DNA of 64,000 nt from NCBI RefSeq assembly GCF_003119115.1, contig NZ_CP022364.1, positions 124,001 to 188,000 on the forward strand, given 5' to 3'. Source of the stretch: Azospirillum sp. TSH58. GTDB lineage: Bacteria; Pseudomonadota; Alphaproteobacteria; Azospirillales; Azospirillaceae. The position numbers were made by a program, and so were the translations under genes. Positions 29,197 to 39,298 of the stretch are shown piece by piece (positions within the stretch are counted from its first letter, which is position 1; each line of letters starts with the position of its first letter). The notes beneath the pieces were generated by a model. It worked only from the letters and a program-made list of their open reading frames with translations. It did no database searches and was not told where the DNA came from.

Positions 29197-30180
29197 ATGG
29201 CGACCGAGATCGACGCCGTCCGCCGCGACACAGCGGCCCCCGCCACCGGCAGGCCGGCCATGCCGGGCCTTCTCGCCCTGGCCGCGCTGCTGCTGGTCCT
29301 GATCGCCGCGCCGTATGTGCTGTACCCCGTCTTCGTGATGAAGGTGCTGTGCTTCGCGCTGTTCGCCTGCGCCTTCAACCTGCTGATCGGCTTCGCCGGC
29401 CTCCTGAGCTTCGGTCACGCCGCCTTCTTCGGCGGGGCGGCCTACATCACCGCCCACACGGTGAAGGTCTGGGGTTTGCCGCCGGAACTCGGCATCCTGC
29501 TGGGCACCGCCTTTTCCGCGACGCTCGGGCTGGCCTTCGGGGCGCTGGCGATCCGCCGGCAGGGCATCTACTTCGCCATGATCACGCTGGCGCTGTCGCA
29601 GATGGTCTTCTTCATGGCGCTGCAGCTCAAGTTCACCGGCGGCGAGGACGGCATCCAGGCCGTGCCGCGCGGGCATCTCTTCGGGATGATCGACCTCGGC
29701 CAGCCGATGGCGATGTACTACACGGTGCTGGCGGTCTTCCTGTTCGGCTTCGTGGTGATCTGGCGCACCGTCCATTCGCCCTTCGGTCAGGTCCTCAAGG
29801 CGATCCGCGAGAACGAGCCGCGCGCCATCTCGCTCGGCTACCGCACCGACCATTACAAGCTGATGGCCTTCGTCCTGTCCGCCGCCCTGGCGGGTCTGGC
29901 CGGAGGCACCAAGGCCATCGTCTTCCAACTCGCCACCCTGACCGACGTGCAGTGGCAGATGTCCGGCGCGGTGGTGCTGATGACCCTGCTCGGCGGCATC
30001 GGGACGCTGTTCGGGCCGGTGGTCGGGGCGGCGCTGGTGGTGACGCTGGAGAATTATCTGGCGGCGAGCAACCTGCCGGTGCCGGTGGTGATCGGCGTGA
30101 TCTTCGTCGCCTGCGTGCTGCTGTTCCGCCGCGGCATCGTCGGGGAGATCGCCGCGCGTTTCAGCGGGAAACGCCCGTAA
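29197..30180 (+). CDS. Branched-chain amino-acid-type ABC transporter permease (LivM-like)
   Basis: Second permease, 327 residues, about nine to ten hydrophobic segments. LivM blocks seen: NLLIGFAGLLSFGHAAFFGG, RRQGIYFAMITLALSQM, GQVLKAIRENEPRAISLGY and LLGGIGTLFGPVVGAAL. It follows the LivH-like gene by three bases and completes a G-F-K-H-M order importer. Confidence 0.92.
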   Translation: MATEIDAVRRDTAAPATGRPAMPGLLALAALLLVLIAAPYVLYPVFVMKVLCFALFACAFNLLIGFAGLLSFGHAAFFGGAAYITAHTVKVWGLPPELGILLGTAFSATLGLAFGALAIRRQGIYFAMITLALSQMVFFMALQLKFTGGEDGIQAVPRGHLFGMIDLGQPMAMYYTVLAVFLFGFVVIWRTVHSPFGQVLKAIRENEPRAISLGYRTDHYKLMAFVLSAALAGLAGGTKAIVFQLATLTDVQWQMSGAVVLMTLLGGIGTLFGPVVGAALVVTLENYLAASNLPVPVVIGVIFVACVLLFRRGIVGEIAARFSGKRP

Positions 30181-30219
30181 GCCAGGAGAGGATTGCAGTT
30201 ATTTATTTGGGAGCACCGA

Positions 30220-30912
30220 ATGGTTGAGACCATCCATCCATTCTACGAGGACCATCGCGGCGCGATGGAGGACGCCATGCGCCAGCGCCTTGATCTTGCC
30301 GAAGCGATGTTGGGCGAGCATGTTCATCCCTCCGGTATTGACGGGATCAAGCAGGAGGTGATGGCCGAGTTCGGCATCGTGCTCACCCAGATGCCCTATG
30401 TCGGTGGCGCCGACAGCCGAATGAGCGACTTCTTCATGCGTCTGCTGGGTTTCATGGCGATCAGCCGGGTGCTCCGACGTCACGGCGTGGCGTTGTCCGT
30501 GATCGGCGATATCGAGCGGGAAACCTACAAGGCCCAGCTGCTCACCGTGCCCGAAGCCGAACGTCTCGCCTCGGGGCGTCACTTCATGTCCGTGGAGAAT
30601 CAGGCTTTTCTGCGCAAACAGGCGGAGAAAAGCCATCAGGAGCAGTTTCCGGAAGATTTCGTCTATGATTTTGTCGAACCGGGGCCGGACGACACCTTCG
30701 AGTTCGGCATCAACTACAAAGCCTGCGGGTTTTGCAAGTTCGCCGCACGCCATGGCGATAAGGACATTCTGCCGAACATTTGCGGCCTTGATTTCGATGC
30801 CTATGCAACCCGCGGCATCCACCTGGACAGGACGCAAACGCTGGCGGGCGGTGCGGCCCACTGCGATTTCCGATTTTCGCGGCTCCCGTCGGGGAACGGG
30901 AACGGCGTCTAA
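30220..30912 (+). CDS. L-2-amino-thiazoline-4-carboxylic acid hydrolase-family protein
   Basis: The 230-residue protein matches the ATC-hydrolase family as I know it: the C-terminal block has [10 protein letters not shown], a Cys in [14 protein letters not shown], and the final [12 protein letters not shown]. In Pseudomonas the family opens the ring of 2-amino-thiazoline-4-carboxylate on the way to cysteine. The ATG at 30220 has GGGAG six bases upstream; a TTG at 30193 is less likely. It is the last gene after the Liv-type importer. Its codon use is visibly less GC-biased than its neighbours, hinting at recent acquisition. The natural substrate is unknown. Confidence 0.75.
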   Translation: MVETIHPFYEDHRGAMEDAMRQRLDLAEAMLGEHVHPSGIDGIKQEVMAEFGIVLTQMPYVGGADSRMSDFFMRLLGFMAISRVLRRHGVALSVIGDIERETYKAQLLTVPEAERLASGRHFMSVENQAFLRKQAEKSHQEQFPEDFVYDFVEPGPDDTFEFGINYKACGFCKFAARHGDKDILPNICGLDFDAYATRGIHLDRTQTLAGGAAHCDFRFSRLPSGNGNGV

Positions 30913-32027
30913 AGCCGCAACGCCTCCTCCGCCGGCTGATGGGCCAGCCCCTGGGCGTCGGCCACCGCCTTGCAGGTGACGGCGCCGGCGTGGATGTTCA
31001 GCCCGGCCCGCAGATGCGGGTCGCGCGCCAGCGCCGCGCGGTAGCCCCGGTCGGCCAGCGCCAGCGTGAAGGGCAGGGTGGCGTTGTTCAGCGCGAAGGT
31101 CGAGGTGCGGGCGACCGCCCCCGGCATGTTGGCGACGCAGTAATGGACCACCCCGTCCACCAGATAGGTCGGCTCGGCGTGGGTGGTGGGGTGCGAGGTC
31201 TCGAAGCAGCCGCCCTGGTCAATGGCGACGTCCACCACCACGGCGCCCCGCCGCATCCGCTCCACCATCGCCTTGGTCACCAGCATCGGCGCTTCGGCGC
31301 CCGGCACCAGAACCGCGCCGATGACGAGGTCGGCGTCGAGCACATGCTCCTCGATGGTGTCGACGGTCGAATAGAGCGTCTGGAGCTTGGCGCCGAACTG
31401 CAGATCCAGTTCCTTCAGGCGGGGCAGGGACTTGTCGATGACGACGACCTTCGCTTCCAGCCCCATGGCCATGCGGGCGGCGTTGGTGCCGACCACGCCG
31501 CCGCCCAGCACCACCACCTTGGCCGCCGGAACGCCCGGCACCCCGCCGAGCAGGACGCCGCGGCCGCCCTGCGCCTTCTCCAGGCAATGGGCGCCGGCCT
31601 GCACCGACATGCGGCCCGCCACCTCGCTCATCGGCGCCAGGAGCGGCAGGCCGCCGCGGGGATCGGTCACCGTCTCGTAGGCGATGGCGACCGCGCCGGA
31701 GTCCAGCAGCAGCTTCGTCTGTTTCGGATCGGGGGCGAGGTGCAGATAGGTGAACAGAACCTGCCCGCGGCGCAGCATCGCGCATTCCTGCGGCTGGGGT
31801 TCCTTGACCTTCACCACCAACTCCGCGCGGGCGAAGACGGTCGCGGCGTCCGGCGCGATCTCCGCACCGGCGGCCTCGTACTGATCGTCGTCCAGCCCGA
31901 TGGCCGCACCGGCCCCGGTCTGCACCAGCACGCCGTGCCCGTGGTGAACCAGTTCACGGACCGAGGCCGGAGTCAGCCCGACGCGGTATTCGTGGTTTTT
32001 GATTTCCGTCGGCACGCCGATGAGCAT
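30909..32027 (-). CDS. ald: Alanine dehydrogenase
   Basis: NAD-dependent interconversion of L-alanine and pyruvate plus ammonia. It starts [20 protein letters not shown], a canonical Ald N terminus, and contains [20 protein letters not shown] (NAD site) and [14 protein letters not shown]. The length is 372 residues. The ATG at 32027 is preferred to 32033 because GGAGG lies six bases before it. Its 3' end overlaps the convergent ATC-hydrolase-family gene by about four bases, with no terminator space between them. Confidence 0.96.
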   Translation of the reverse strand: MLIGVPTEIKNHEYRVGLTPASVRELVHHGHGVLVQTGAGAAIGLDDDQYEAAGAEIAPDAATVFARAELVVKVKEPQPQECAMLRRGQVLFTYLHLAPDPKQTKLLLDSGAVAIAYETVTDPRGGLPLLAPMSEVAGRMSVQAGAHCLEKAQGGRGVLLGGVPGVPAAKVVVLGGGVVGTNAARMAMGLEAKVVVIDKSLPRLKELDLQFGAKLQTLYSTVDTIEEHVLDADLVIGAVLVPGAEAPMLVTKAMVERMRRGAVVVDVAIDQGGCFETSHPTTHAEPTYLVDGVVHYCVANMPGAVARTSTFALNNATLPFTLALADRGYRAALARDPHLRAGLNIHAGAVTCKAVADAQGLAHQPAEEALRL

Positions 32028-32392
32028 GGGCATCCTCCGCGGTTGGGCCGGTGTCGGGCCAGGACGGGCGGCGCACCGGCTCAGGGTTGCTTACCTCAGA
32101 ATTTGGGGAGTGCGCAGACCGTCCGCATCTCTCTTATGGCGGCGCCTGGTGGATTTCTTCGGATCAATCAAACCATTTCATAGAATTTAATAAAAAATCC
32201 TCCGCAATAAATCCTGGTAGAGACTTGTCGATATCCACAAAAAAGGTGAGACGGCTATTTTTTAGAGTTGTGGAACCATTCTTCGCCATCATGGTATATG
32301 GATGCTTGTGTCGCACTGCACAAAATTCGCGGCATCCAAGAAAAATGGGGGGAGCGTCCGAATCGGACGGAACGAAACCAGGAGCAAGGCAG
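32028..32392. other. AT-rich intergenic region between ald and the phasin gene
   Basis: About 365 bases that contain the divergent promoters of ald and the phasin gene. From about 32155 to 32340 base composition drops well below the window average, with A/T runs such as AATAAAAAATCC and CACAAAAAAGG. A CGCACTGCACAA stretch near 32313 resembles the TGC-rich sites reported for the PHB regulator PhaR; this is a weak inference. No gene seen. Confidence 0.5.
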
Positions 32393-32959
32393 ATGGCTTC
32401 AGAGAAGGACGCGCAGACCATCGCGCGCGACACCGCCGCCAAGGGCCGGAATGTTGCCGAGGACACCACCCGCCGAATGGCGGAGACCGCTGCGGAGGCG
32501 ACCCAGCGCGGCGCCGACACGGCAAGCGACATGATGGGTAAGGCGACCCAGGTTGCCGGCCAGGTCGCCGGCCAGACCTCCGATCAACTCAACCGCATGA
32601 TGGGCCTGTCCGCGGAAGCTCAGGGCGAAGTGGCCCAGCAGGCCCGCGAGAACATGGACGTCATGACGCAGTGCGGGTCCGTGCTGATGGACGGGATGCA
32701 GTCCATCATGCGCGAATGGATGGGCTTCGCGCAGGAAGCCATGGCCCGCAACGCCGAAGGCATCAACGCGATGATGCGCAGCCGGTCCGTCCAGGACCTC
32801 TACGCCGCGCAGAGCAGCATGGTCAAAGACGAGATGGAACTTCTGCTGAACCGCAGCGTGAAGATTTCGGAGCTGTCGGCGAAAACCGCGAACGACGCGG
32901 TGCGGCGGCTGAACGCGCGGGCCGAAGGGGCCGCGCGCCAGGTCCGCCGCAGCGCCTGA
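32393..32959 (+). CDS. Phasin family protein
   Basis: Small amphipathic protein that coats polyhydroxybutyrate granules. The 188-residue sequence is all-helical, without cysteine or membrane segments in the core, rich in Ala, Gln and Met. The phasin domain spans about residues 75-180 (ENMDVMTQCGSVLMDGMQSI through ISELSAKTANDAVRRLNARA). The N-terminal 70 residues are an Ala/Thr-rich low-complexity helix (DTASDMMGKATQVAGQVAGQ). The ATG at 32393 has GGAGCAAGG upstream. A strong terminator follows, so it is monocistronic. Confidence 0.88.
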   Translation: MASEKDAQTIARDTAAKGRNVAEDTTRRMAETAAEATQRGADTASDMMGKATQVAGQVAGQTSDQLNRMMGLSAEAQGEVAQQARENMDVMTQCGSVLMDGMQSIMREWMGFAQEAMARNAEGINAMMRSRSVQDLYAAQSSMVKDEMELLLNRSVKISELSAKTANDAVRRLNARAEGAARQVRRSA

Positions 32960-32988
32960 CGCTTCACCAACGATCCATCCTGGCCTTG

Positions 32989-33024
32989 CGCCCCCGGACC
33001 GGCCGGTCCAGGGGCGTTTTTTTT
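32989..33024 (+). terminator. Strong Rho-independent terminator after the phasin gene
   Basis: CGCCCCCGGACC, loop GGCC, GGTCCAGGGGCG (one mismatch), then eight T residues. It lies 30 bases after the phasin stop. Confidence 0.9.
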
Positions 33025-33037
33025 GCCCGCGCTCCGG

Positions 33038-34555
33038 TCACTTCGCGACGATGCGGCCTTCCACCTTCGGAGCCACCGTCTTCCTCGCCTCCACATAGTC
33101 CATGACCATGGTCGCCATCAGCACGGCGCCGGAGGCGTCCACCACCGTCCGGCCGCGGGTCAGCGCGGCGTAGCCGTCGCCGCCCTTCAGCATGTAGTCG
33201 TTGGTCGCCACGCGGTAGGTCCTGGCGGGGTCGAGCGGCTGGCCGCCCACCGTCACGCCGGTCACGCGGGTGCCGGAGGGCAGCTTCGGGTCGTAGGTGA
33301 AGGTCAGGCCCGACACCTGCGGGAAGCGCCCGGCCTTGTCCTCCACCTTCGACACGCCATGCTCCAGCGCGGCGAGCAGGTCAGCGCCGGACAGCTGCGT
33401 CAGCACGGCGACGTTGCCGAAGGGCATCTCCGCGAAGATGTCCTTGCGGGTCAGCGAACTGCCGGCCGGGTGCAGCGTGTCGGCGCGGATGCCGCCGCCG
33501 TTGGTGATGGCGACGTCGGCCTTCAGCCCGTCGCGCAGCGCGTCGGCGATCAGGTTGCCCATCGTCGTCTCCTGCGAGCGGACGACGTCCTTGCGGCTGT
33601 CCAGGTCGGTCTCCGTCCGCCCGATCACCCCGGCCAGCGTGGCGTCGAGCTGGTCGGTGTAGCGCTTGACCAGAGCGCCGACCTCCGCGTCCGAAGCCAC
33701 CCCGGCGGTTGTGACGAAGCGCCAGCCGGCGGGCGACACGGTGGTCGCCGGCCCCTTGTCGGTGGCTTTGGTGCTGACCGCCAGATCGATGACGCCGAGA
33801 TAGTGGCCGTCCGCCCCGGCCTTCAGGATCAGGGTCGATCCCTCGTAGAAGCTGATCGGATCGTGGTCGTGGCCGCCCAGCACGAGGTCGATGCCCTTCA
33901 CCTTGACGGCCAGATCGCGGTCTTCCGTGATGGTCTGGTGGGTGAGCGCGACGACGACGTTCGCCCCCTCGTCGCGCAGCGCCTTCACCGCCAGGGCCGC
34001 GGCGGCCTGCACGTTGGTGAAGGTCGCCTCCGCCCCGCCGCCGGACAGATGCGCGGTTTCCGGAGTGAGGACGCCGAGGAAGCCGACCTTGACGTCGCCG
34101 ACCGTCTTCGTCCAGGTGGCGACCGAGCCGGGGAGCGGCTGACCGTCCGGCCCGGCGATGTTGGTGCCGACCCAGGGGAACTTCGATTCGGCGATGCGGG
34201 CCTTCAGCACCTCCGTCCCGAAGTCGAACTCGTGATTCCCGAAGCCGACGACGTCCACGCCCATGGCGTTGAACAGGGCGGGCATCTGCGCGCCCCGCGT
34301 CGTTCCCGACAGAAGGGACGGAGAAAGGAAGTCGCCGCCGACCGTCGTCAGCGCGCCGGCGTTGCGCTCGCGCTCCGCCTTCAGCACCGTCATCAGGGGG
34401 GCGAAGCCGCCGCGGCCCTTCACCGGGGAAATCTCGTAGATGTCGTTGAAATGCAGGAAGGTCAGCGTGCCGTTCTGCGCCACGGCCAGAGCAGGGAAAA
34501 GCAGGGTGCCGGCGAGGGCGGCGGCCCCCGCCAGCGTGCGAATCCGGGTCAGCAT
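33038..34555 (-). CDS. Periplasmic 5'-nucleotidase / bifunctional metallophosphatase
   Basis: UshA/YfkN-type enzyme that removes phosphate from nucleotides. A signal peptide (MLTRIRTLAGAAALAGTLLF, cleavage after AVAQ) is followed by the calcineurin-like domain (LHFNDIYE, GFGNHEFDFG, VLGGHDHD) and the C-terminal 5'-nucleotidase domain (MGNLIADALRDGL, ITNGGGIRAD, YRVATNDYMLKGGDGYAAL). The length (505 aa) is normal. It is divergent from the amidotransferase gene. No phosphate-regulation box was recognised. Confidence 0.93.
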   Translation of the reverse strand: MLTRIRTLAGAAALAGTLLFPALAVAQNGTLTFLHFNDIYEISPVKGRGGFAPLMTVLKAERERNAGALTTVGGDFLSPSLLSGTTRGAQMPALFNAMGVDVVGFGNHEFDFGTEVLKARIAESKFPWVGTNIAGPDGQPLPGSVATWTKTVGDVKVGFLGVLTPETAHLSGGGAEATFTNVQAAAALAVKALRDEGANVVVALTHQTITEDRDLAVKVKGIDLVLGGHDHDPISFYEGSTLILKAGADGHYLGVIDLAVSTKATDKGPATTVSPAGWRFVTTAGVASDAEVGALVKRYTDQLDATLAGVIGRTETDLDSRKDVVRSQETTMGNLIADALRDGLKADVAITNGGGIRADTLHPAGSSLTRKDIFAEMPFGNVAVLTQLSGADLLAALEHGVSKVEDKAGRFPQVSGLTFTYDPKLPSGTRVTGVTVGGQPLDPARTYRVATNDYMLKGGDGYAALTRGRTVVDASGAVLMATMVMDYVEARKTVAPKVEGRIVAK

Positions 34556-34724
34556 CGATCTCGTCTCCCTGGGGAAGTTGAAAGGCTTCCTTCGCGTCTT
34601 CGCACTCTACGCTGTCCCGCGGCGCGGCGCATAGCCGCCTTGCACCGCTTGATTTCGCCGCCACCGCCGCTCATGAACGGAGCATCCGCCCCGCGGACTC
34701 CGCTCCAACCGACATGGCCCCTCC

Positions 34725-35438
34725 ATGCGCATCCTGGTCGTCCAGAACAACCGAAACGCCCCCGCCGGACTCGTCGGGAACGCGCTGGCCGAGTTCGGCG
34801 CGACGCTGGTCACCGTCGCCGCGGACGAGGGGGAGGCGCTGCCCGCCACGCCGGAGGGTTATCACGGGCTGCTGGTTCTCGGCGGACCGCAGGACGCCTG
34901 GAACGACGCGCAGGGGCCGCACTTTTCGCGGGTCATGGAACTGATCCGCGCCTTCGCGGCGGAGGAGCGCCCGGTGATGGGCATCTGCCTTGGGGCGCAG
35001 TTGGCTGCCCGTGCCTTCGGCGCCCGCGTCTACCGCCATTCGGTGGCGGAGATCGGCGTGGGCGCGGTCCGGCTGTTCGACGCCGCTTCGGACGATCCGC
35101 TGCTCGGCGGGCTGGCGCCGGAACTGCACATGGTGCAGTGGCACTACGACACCTTCGAGTTTCCCGAAGGCGCCGTGCCGCTGGCCTGGAGCGACGCCTG
35201 CATGCGTCAGGCCTTCCGGCTCGGCCGCAACCTCTACGCCTTCCAGTTCCACCCGGAGGCCGACGCCGCCATCGTCCGCGGCTGGGCGGAGAAGTTCGGC
35301 GTCGACTCGCGGGAGCGCAACCGGGCCGTCCTCGACGGGCTGGACGCCGCGCTGGAGCGGCATCTGCCCGCCGCCGGGACGGTCGCCCGGACGATCTCCC
35401 GCCGCTGGCTGGATCTGGTGATCGAACGGGCCGCCTGA
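34725..35438 (+). CDS. Class I glutamine amidotransferase-like protein
   Basis: Stand-alone GATase1 domain, 237 residues, of the type related to the GMP synthase glutaminase domain. The nucleophile is Cys88 in MGICLGAQLAARAFGA, the oxyanion motif is LVLGGPQDAWND, and the His/Glu dyad lies in FQFHPEAD. It has no synthetase domain and no obvious partner nearby, so the amide acceptor is unknown; some relatives act on gamma-glutamyl compounds. It is divergent from the nucleotidase gene. Confidence 0.85.
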   Translation: MRILVVQNNRNAPAGLVGNALAEFGATLVTVAADEGEALPATPEGYHGLLVLGGPQDAWNDAQGPHFSRVMELIRAFAAEERPVMGICLGAQLAARAFGARVYRHSVAEIGVGAVRLFDAASDDPLLGGLAPELHMVQWHYDTFEFPEGAVPLAWSDACMRQAFRLGRNLYAFQFHPEADAAIVRGWAEKFGVDSRERNRAVLDGLDAALERHLPAAGTVARTISRRWLDLVIERAA

Positions 35439-35441
35439 GCC

Positions 35442-37052
<1,611 letters not shown>

Positions 37053-37067
37053 GGCGATGAACTCCTG

Positions 37068-37784
37068 TCAGGCCGCGCCGGCCTTGCGCCGCACGGCGGT
37101 GATCTGGGCCATGACCGACAGGGCGATCTCCGCCGGGGTCACGGCGCCGATGTCCAGCCCGACCGGGGCGTGGATGCGCGCCAGCTCCGCGTCGGTCACG
37201 CCCTGCTCCATCAGCCGCTCCAGCCGCTTGGCGTGGGTGCGCCGGCTGCCGAGCGAGCCGACGTAGAAGGCCGGGGAGCGCAGGGCCACCAACAGGGCCG
37301 GGTCGTCCAGCTTGGGGTCGTGGGTCAGGGTCACCACGGCGGTCCGATTGTCGATCTTCAGATCCGTCAAGGCTTCGTCCGGCCAGGAATCGTGCAGGGA
37401 GACGCCGGGAAAGCGCGATTCCGTGGCGAAGGAGCCGCGCGGGTCGATGACCGTGACGGCGTAGCCGGTCAGCGCGGCGAGGGGGGCCAGCGCCTGGGCG
37501 ATGTGCACGGCGCCGACCACCAGCAGGCGAAGCGGCGGGTTGTGGGTCTGAACGAACAGCTGGGCGCCGTCCTCCTCGTCCTCCGGATCGGTGATGAGGC
37601 CGGAACGATCCTGGCGCAGCCGTTCCCGGACCTCCGCCAGACGGTCGGCCTCCAGCCCGAAGCCGCCGTGGACGGCGTCCTCGTAGACCAGCGTCTGCAG
37701 GCCGGTGCCGAGGTCGGTGACCAGGGCCACGGGACGCCCGGCCTTGCGGGCGGCCAGCAGCCGTTCGGTGATGTCGCGCTTCAT
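37068..37784 (-). CDS. XdhC-family protein with C-terminal Rossmann domain
   Basis: Maturation factor that in the XdhC/CoxF family protects and inserts the sulfurated molybdenum cofactor. The 238-residue protein has a short N-terminal helical part (LLAARKAGRPVALVTDL), then a Rossmann-like domain (LLVVGAVHIAQALAPLAAL, VTVIDPRG) and the diagnostic YVGSLGSRRTHAKRLERL and GLDIGAVTPAEIALSVMAQI. It overlaps the small XdhC_CoxI gene by four bases (ATGA), so the two halves of a usual XdhC are made from separate coupled genes. Confidence 0.88.
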   Translation of the reverse strand: MKRDITERLLAARKAGRPVALVTDLGTGLQTLVYEDAVHGGFGLEADRLAEVRERLRQDRSGLITDPEDEEDGAQLFVQTHNPPLRLLVVGAVHIAQALAPLAALTGYAVTVIDPRGSFATESRFPGVSLHDSWPDEALTDLKIDNRTAVVTLTHDPKLDDPALLVALRSPAFYVGSLGSRRTHAKRLERLMEQGVTDAELARIHAPVGLDIGAVTPAEIALSVMAQITAVRRKAGAA

Positions 37785-38095
37785 TCCACGGCCTCGACAT
37801 AGACCTGCACCCGCCCGCCGCAGGCCAGCCCGACCTCCCAGGCCATTTCGTTGCTGACCCCGAAGGAGATCATCCGGGGCTCGCCGTCCTCCATGGTCTT
37901 GCGCGCCTCGTGCACCACGGCCCCCTCGATGCAGCCGCCGGAGACCGAGCCGATCATCGAACCGGCGTCGTCCACCGCCATCTGGCTGCCCACCGGGCGG
38001 GGGGAGGACCCCCAGGTGGCGACCACCGTCGCCAGGGCCACCTTGCGGCCCTCCGCGCGCCAGCCCGCGGCCTGCTCCAGAATATCGTCTTTCAT
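37781..38095 (-). CDS. Small XdhC/CoxI-domain protein
   Basis: A 104-residue protein that contains only the XdhC_CoxI N-terminal domain: VALATVVATWGSSPRPVGSQ, GSVSGGCIEGAVVHEA and GLACGGRVQV, with the two conserved cysteines. It is the partner of the Rossmann-domain XdhC protein encoded next. The ATG at 38095 overlaps the stop of the VWA gene by four bases (ATGA); the open frame further upstream lies over the VWA gene and is not used. Confidence 0.87.
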   Translation of the reverse strand: MKDDILEQAAGWRAEGRKVALATVVATWGSSPRPVGSQMAVDDAGSMIGSVSGGCIEGAVVHEARKTMEDGEPRMISFGVSNEMAWEVGLACGGRVQVYVEAVE

Positions 38096-39291
38096 GCGGC
38101 CTCCTTCAGCCACTTGCGCAGGCTTTCGGCCCGTCGCGGCCCGTCGCGGTTCAGCGCGTCGGCGAGCCCGGCCAGACTGTTCAGGTTGTGGACCGGGCGG
38201 AAGTCGTCCACATGCGGCAACAAGGCCCGGATACCGCTGGATTTTGGTGCGAACCCCTCCCACCGCAAGAGCGGGTTCAGCCAGACCAGACGGCGGCAGC
38301 TCTTGTGCAGGCGTTCGGCCTCCACCGCAAGCCCCTCGCCGGCATCCCTGTCCAGCCCGTCGGTGATGAGCAGAACCACCGCCCCCTGGCCGAGGACCCG
38401 GCGCGCCCAGATCCGGTTGAAGGCATGCAGCGCCGTGCCGATGCGCGTTCCGCCCGACCAGTCGGCCACCGCCGCCGACACGGCGTCCAGCGCCACGTCC
38501 ACGTCCTTGTGCCGCAGATGGCGGGTGATGTTGGTCAGGCGGGTGCCGAAGACGAAGCTGTGCACCCGGTCGCGGTCGTTGCTGACCGCGTGCATGAAAT
38601 GCAGCAGCATCCGCGAATAGCGCGTCATGGAGCCGGAGATGTCGCACAGCACCACCAGCGGCGGCGGCCGCGTGCGGCGGCTGCGCCGCGCCAGATCGGC
38701 CAAGTCCCCGCCGGAGCGCAGCATCCGCCGCAGCGTCGCCCGCGGGTCCACGCGCGGCCCCTGCGGGTCGGGGCGATGGCGGCGGGTCGTCACCTCGGCC
38801 ACCGGCAGGGCGATGCGGGCGAGCATGCGCTTGGCCTCGGCCATTTCCGCCGCCGACATTTTCTCGAAGTCCTTCTCCTGCAACCGTTCCTGGGCTGAAA
38901 CGGTGAAGGCGGCGTCCACCTCGATCTCCGACTTCTCCGGCCCCTCGGCCTCCGGCGCGGTGCCGCGCAGCGCGTCGGCGACGCGGCGGGACAGCGGGTC
39001 CTGGCTGTCCGGCGACTCCGTGCGGATGGTCGGCAGCATCAGCCCCATCATCCGCTTCAGGATGTCCGGGTTGCGCCAGAAGACGTGGAAGGCCTGGTCG
39101 AAGACCTCCCGCTGGTCGCGCCGGTTCACGAAGACGGCGTGCAGCGCCCAATAGAAATCCGCCCGGTTGCCGATCCCCACCGCCTCCACCGCCTCGACGG
39201 CCTGGAGCAGTTTGCCCGGTCCGACCGGCAGACCCGCCGCCCGCAGCGCGCGGGCGAAATGCATCAGGTTGATGGCGAGGCCGCCTTGCAT
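38092..39291 (-). CDS. VWA domain-containing CoxE-like protein
   Basis: A 399-residue protein with an N-terminal helical region and a C-terminal von Willebrand A domain. The MIDAS motif is complete: DISGSMTRYSRM (DxSxS), a Thr in GGTRIGTALHAF, and an Asp in LLITDGLDRD. CoxE proteins work with the MoxR-type ATPase to insert or activate the metal centre of carbon monoxide dehydrogenase and related enzymes. It lies seven bases after the MoxR gene and overlaps the XdhC gene, so it is part of the same transcript. Confidence 0.9.
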   Translation of the reverse strand: MQGGLAINLMHFARALRAAGLPVGPGKLLQAVEAVEAVGIGNRADFYWALHAVFVNRRDQREVFDQAFHVFWRNPDILKRMMGLMLPTIRTESPDSQDPLSRRVADALRGTAPEAEGPEKSEIEVDAAFTVSAQERLQEKDFEKMSAAEMAEAKRMLARIALPVAEVTTRRHRPDPQGPRVDPRATLRRMLRSGGDLADLARRSRRTRPPPLVVLCDISGSMTRYSRMLLHFMHAVSNDRDRVHSFVFGTRLTNITRHLRHKDVDVALDAVSAAVADWSGGTRIGTALHAFNRIWARRVLGQGAVVLLITDGLDRDAGEGLAVEAERLHKSCRRLVWLNPLLRWEGFAPKSSGIRALLPHVDDFRPVHNLNSLAGLADALNRDGPRRAESLRKWLKEAA

Positions 39292-39298
39292 CGTCTGC

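Noticed and set aside
32051..32392. In-frame upstream extension of the phasin gene
   Set aside because: The extra 114 codons have no phasin-like features and a good ribosome binding site precedes the ATG at 32393.
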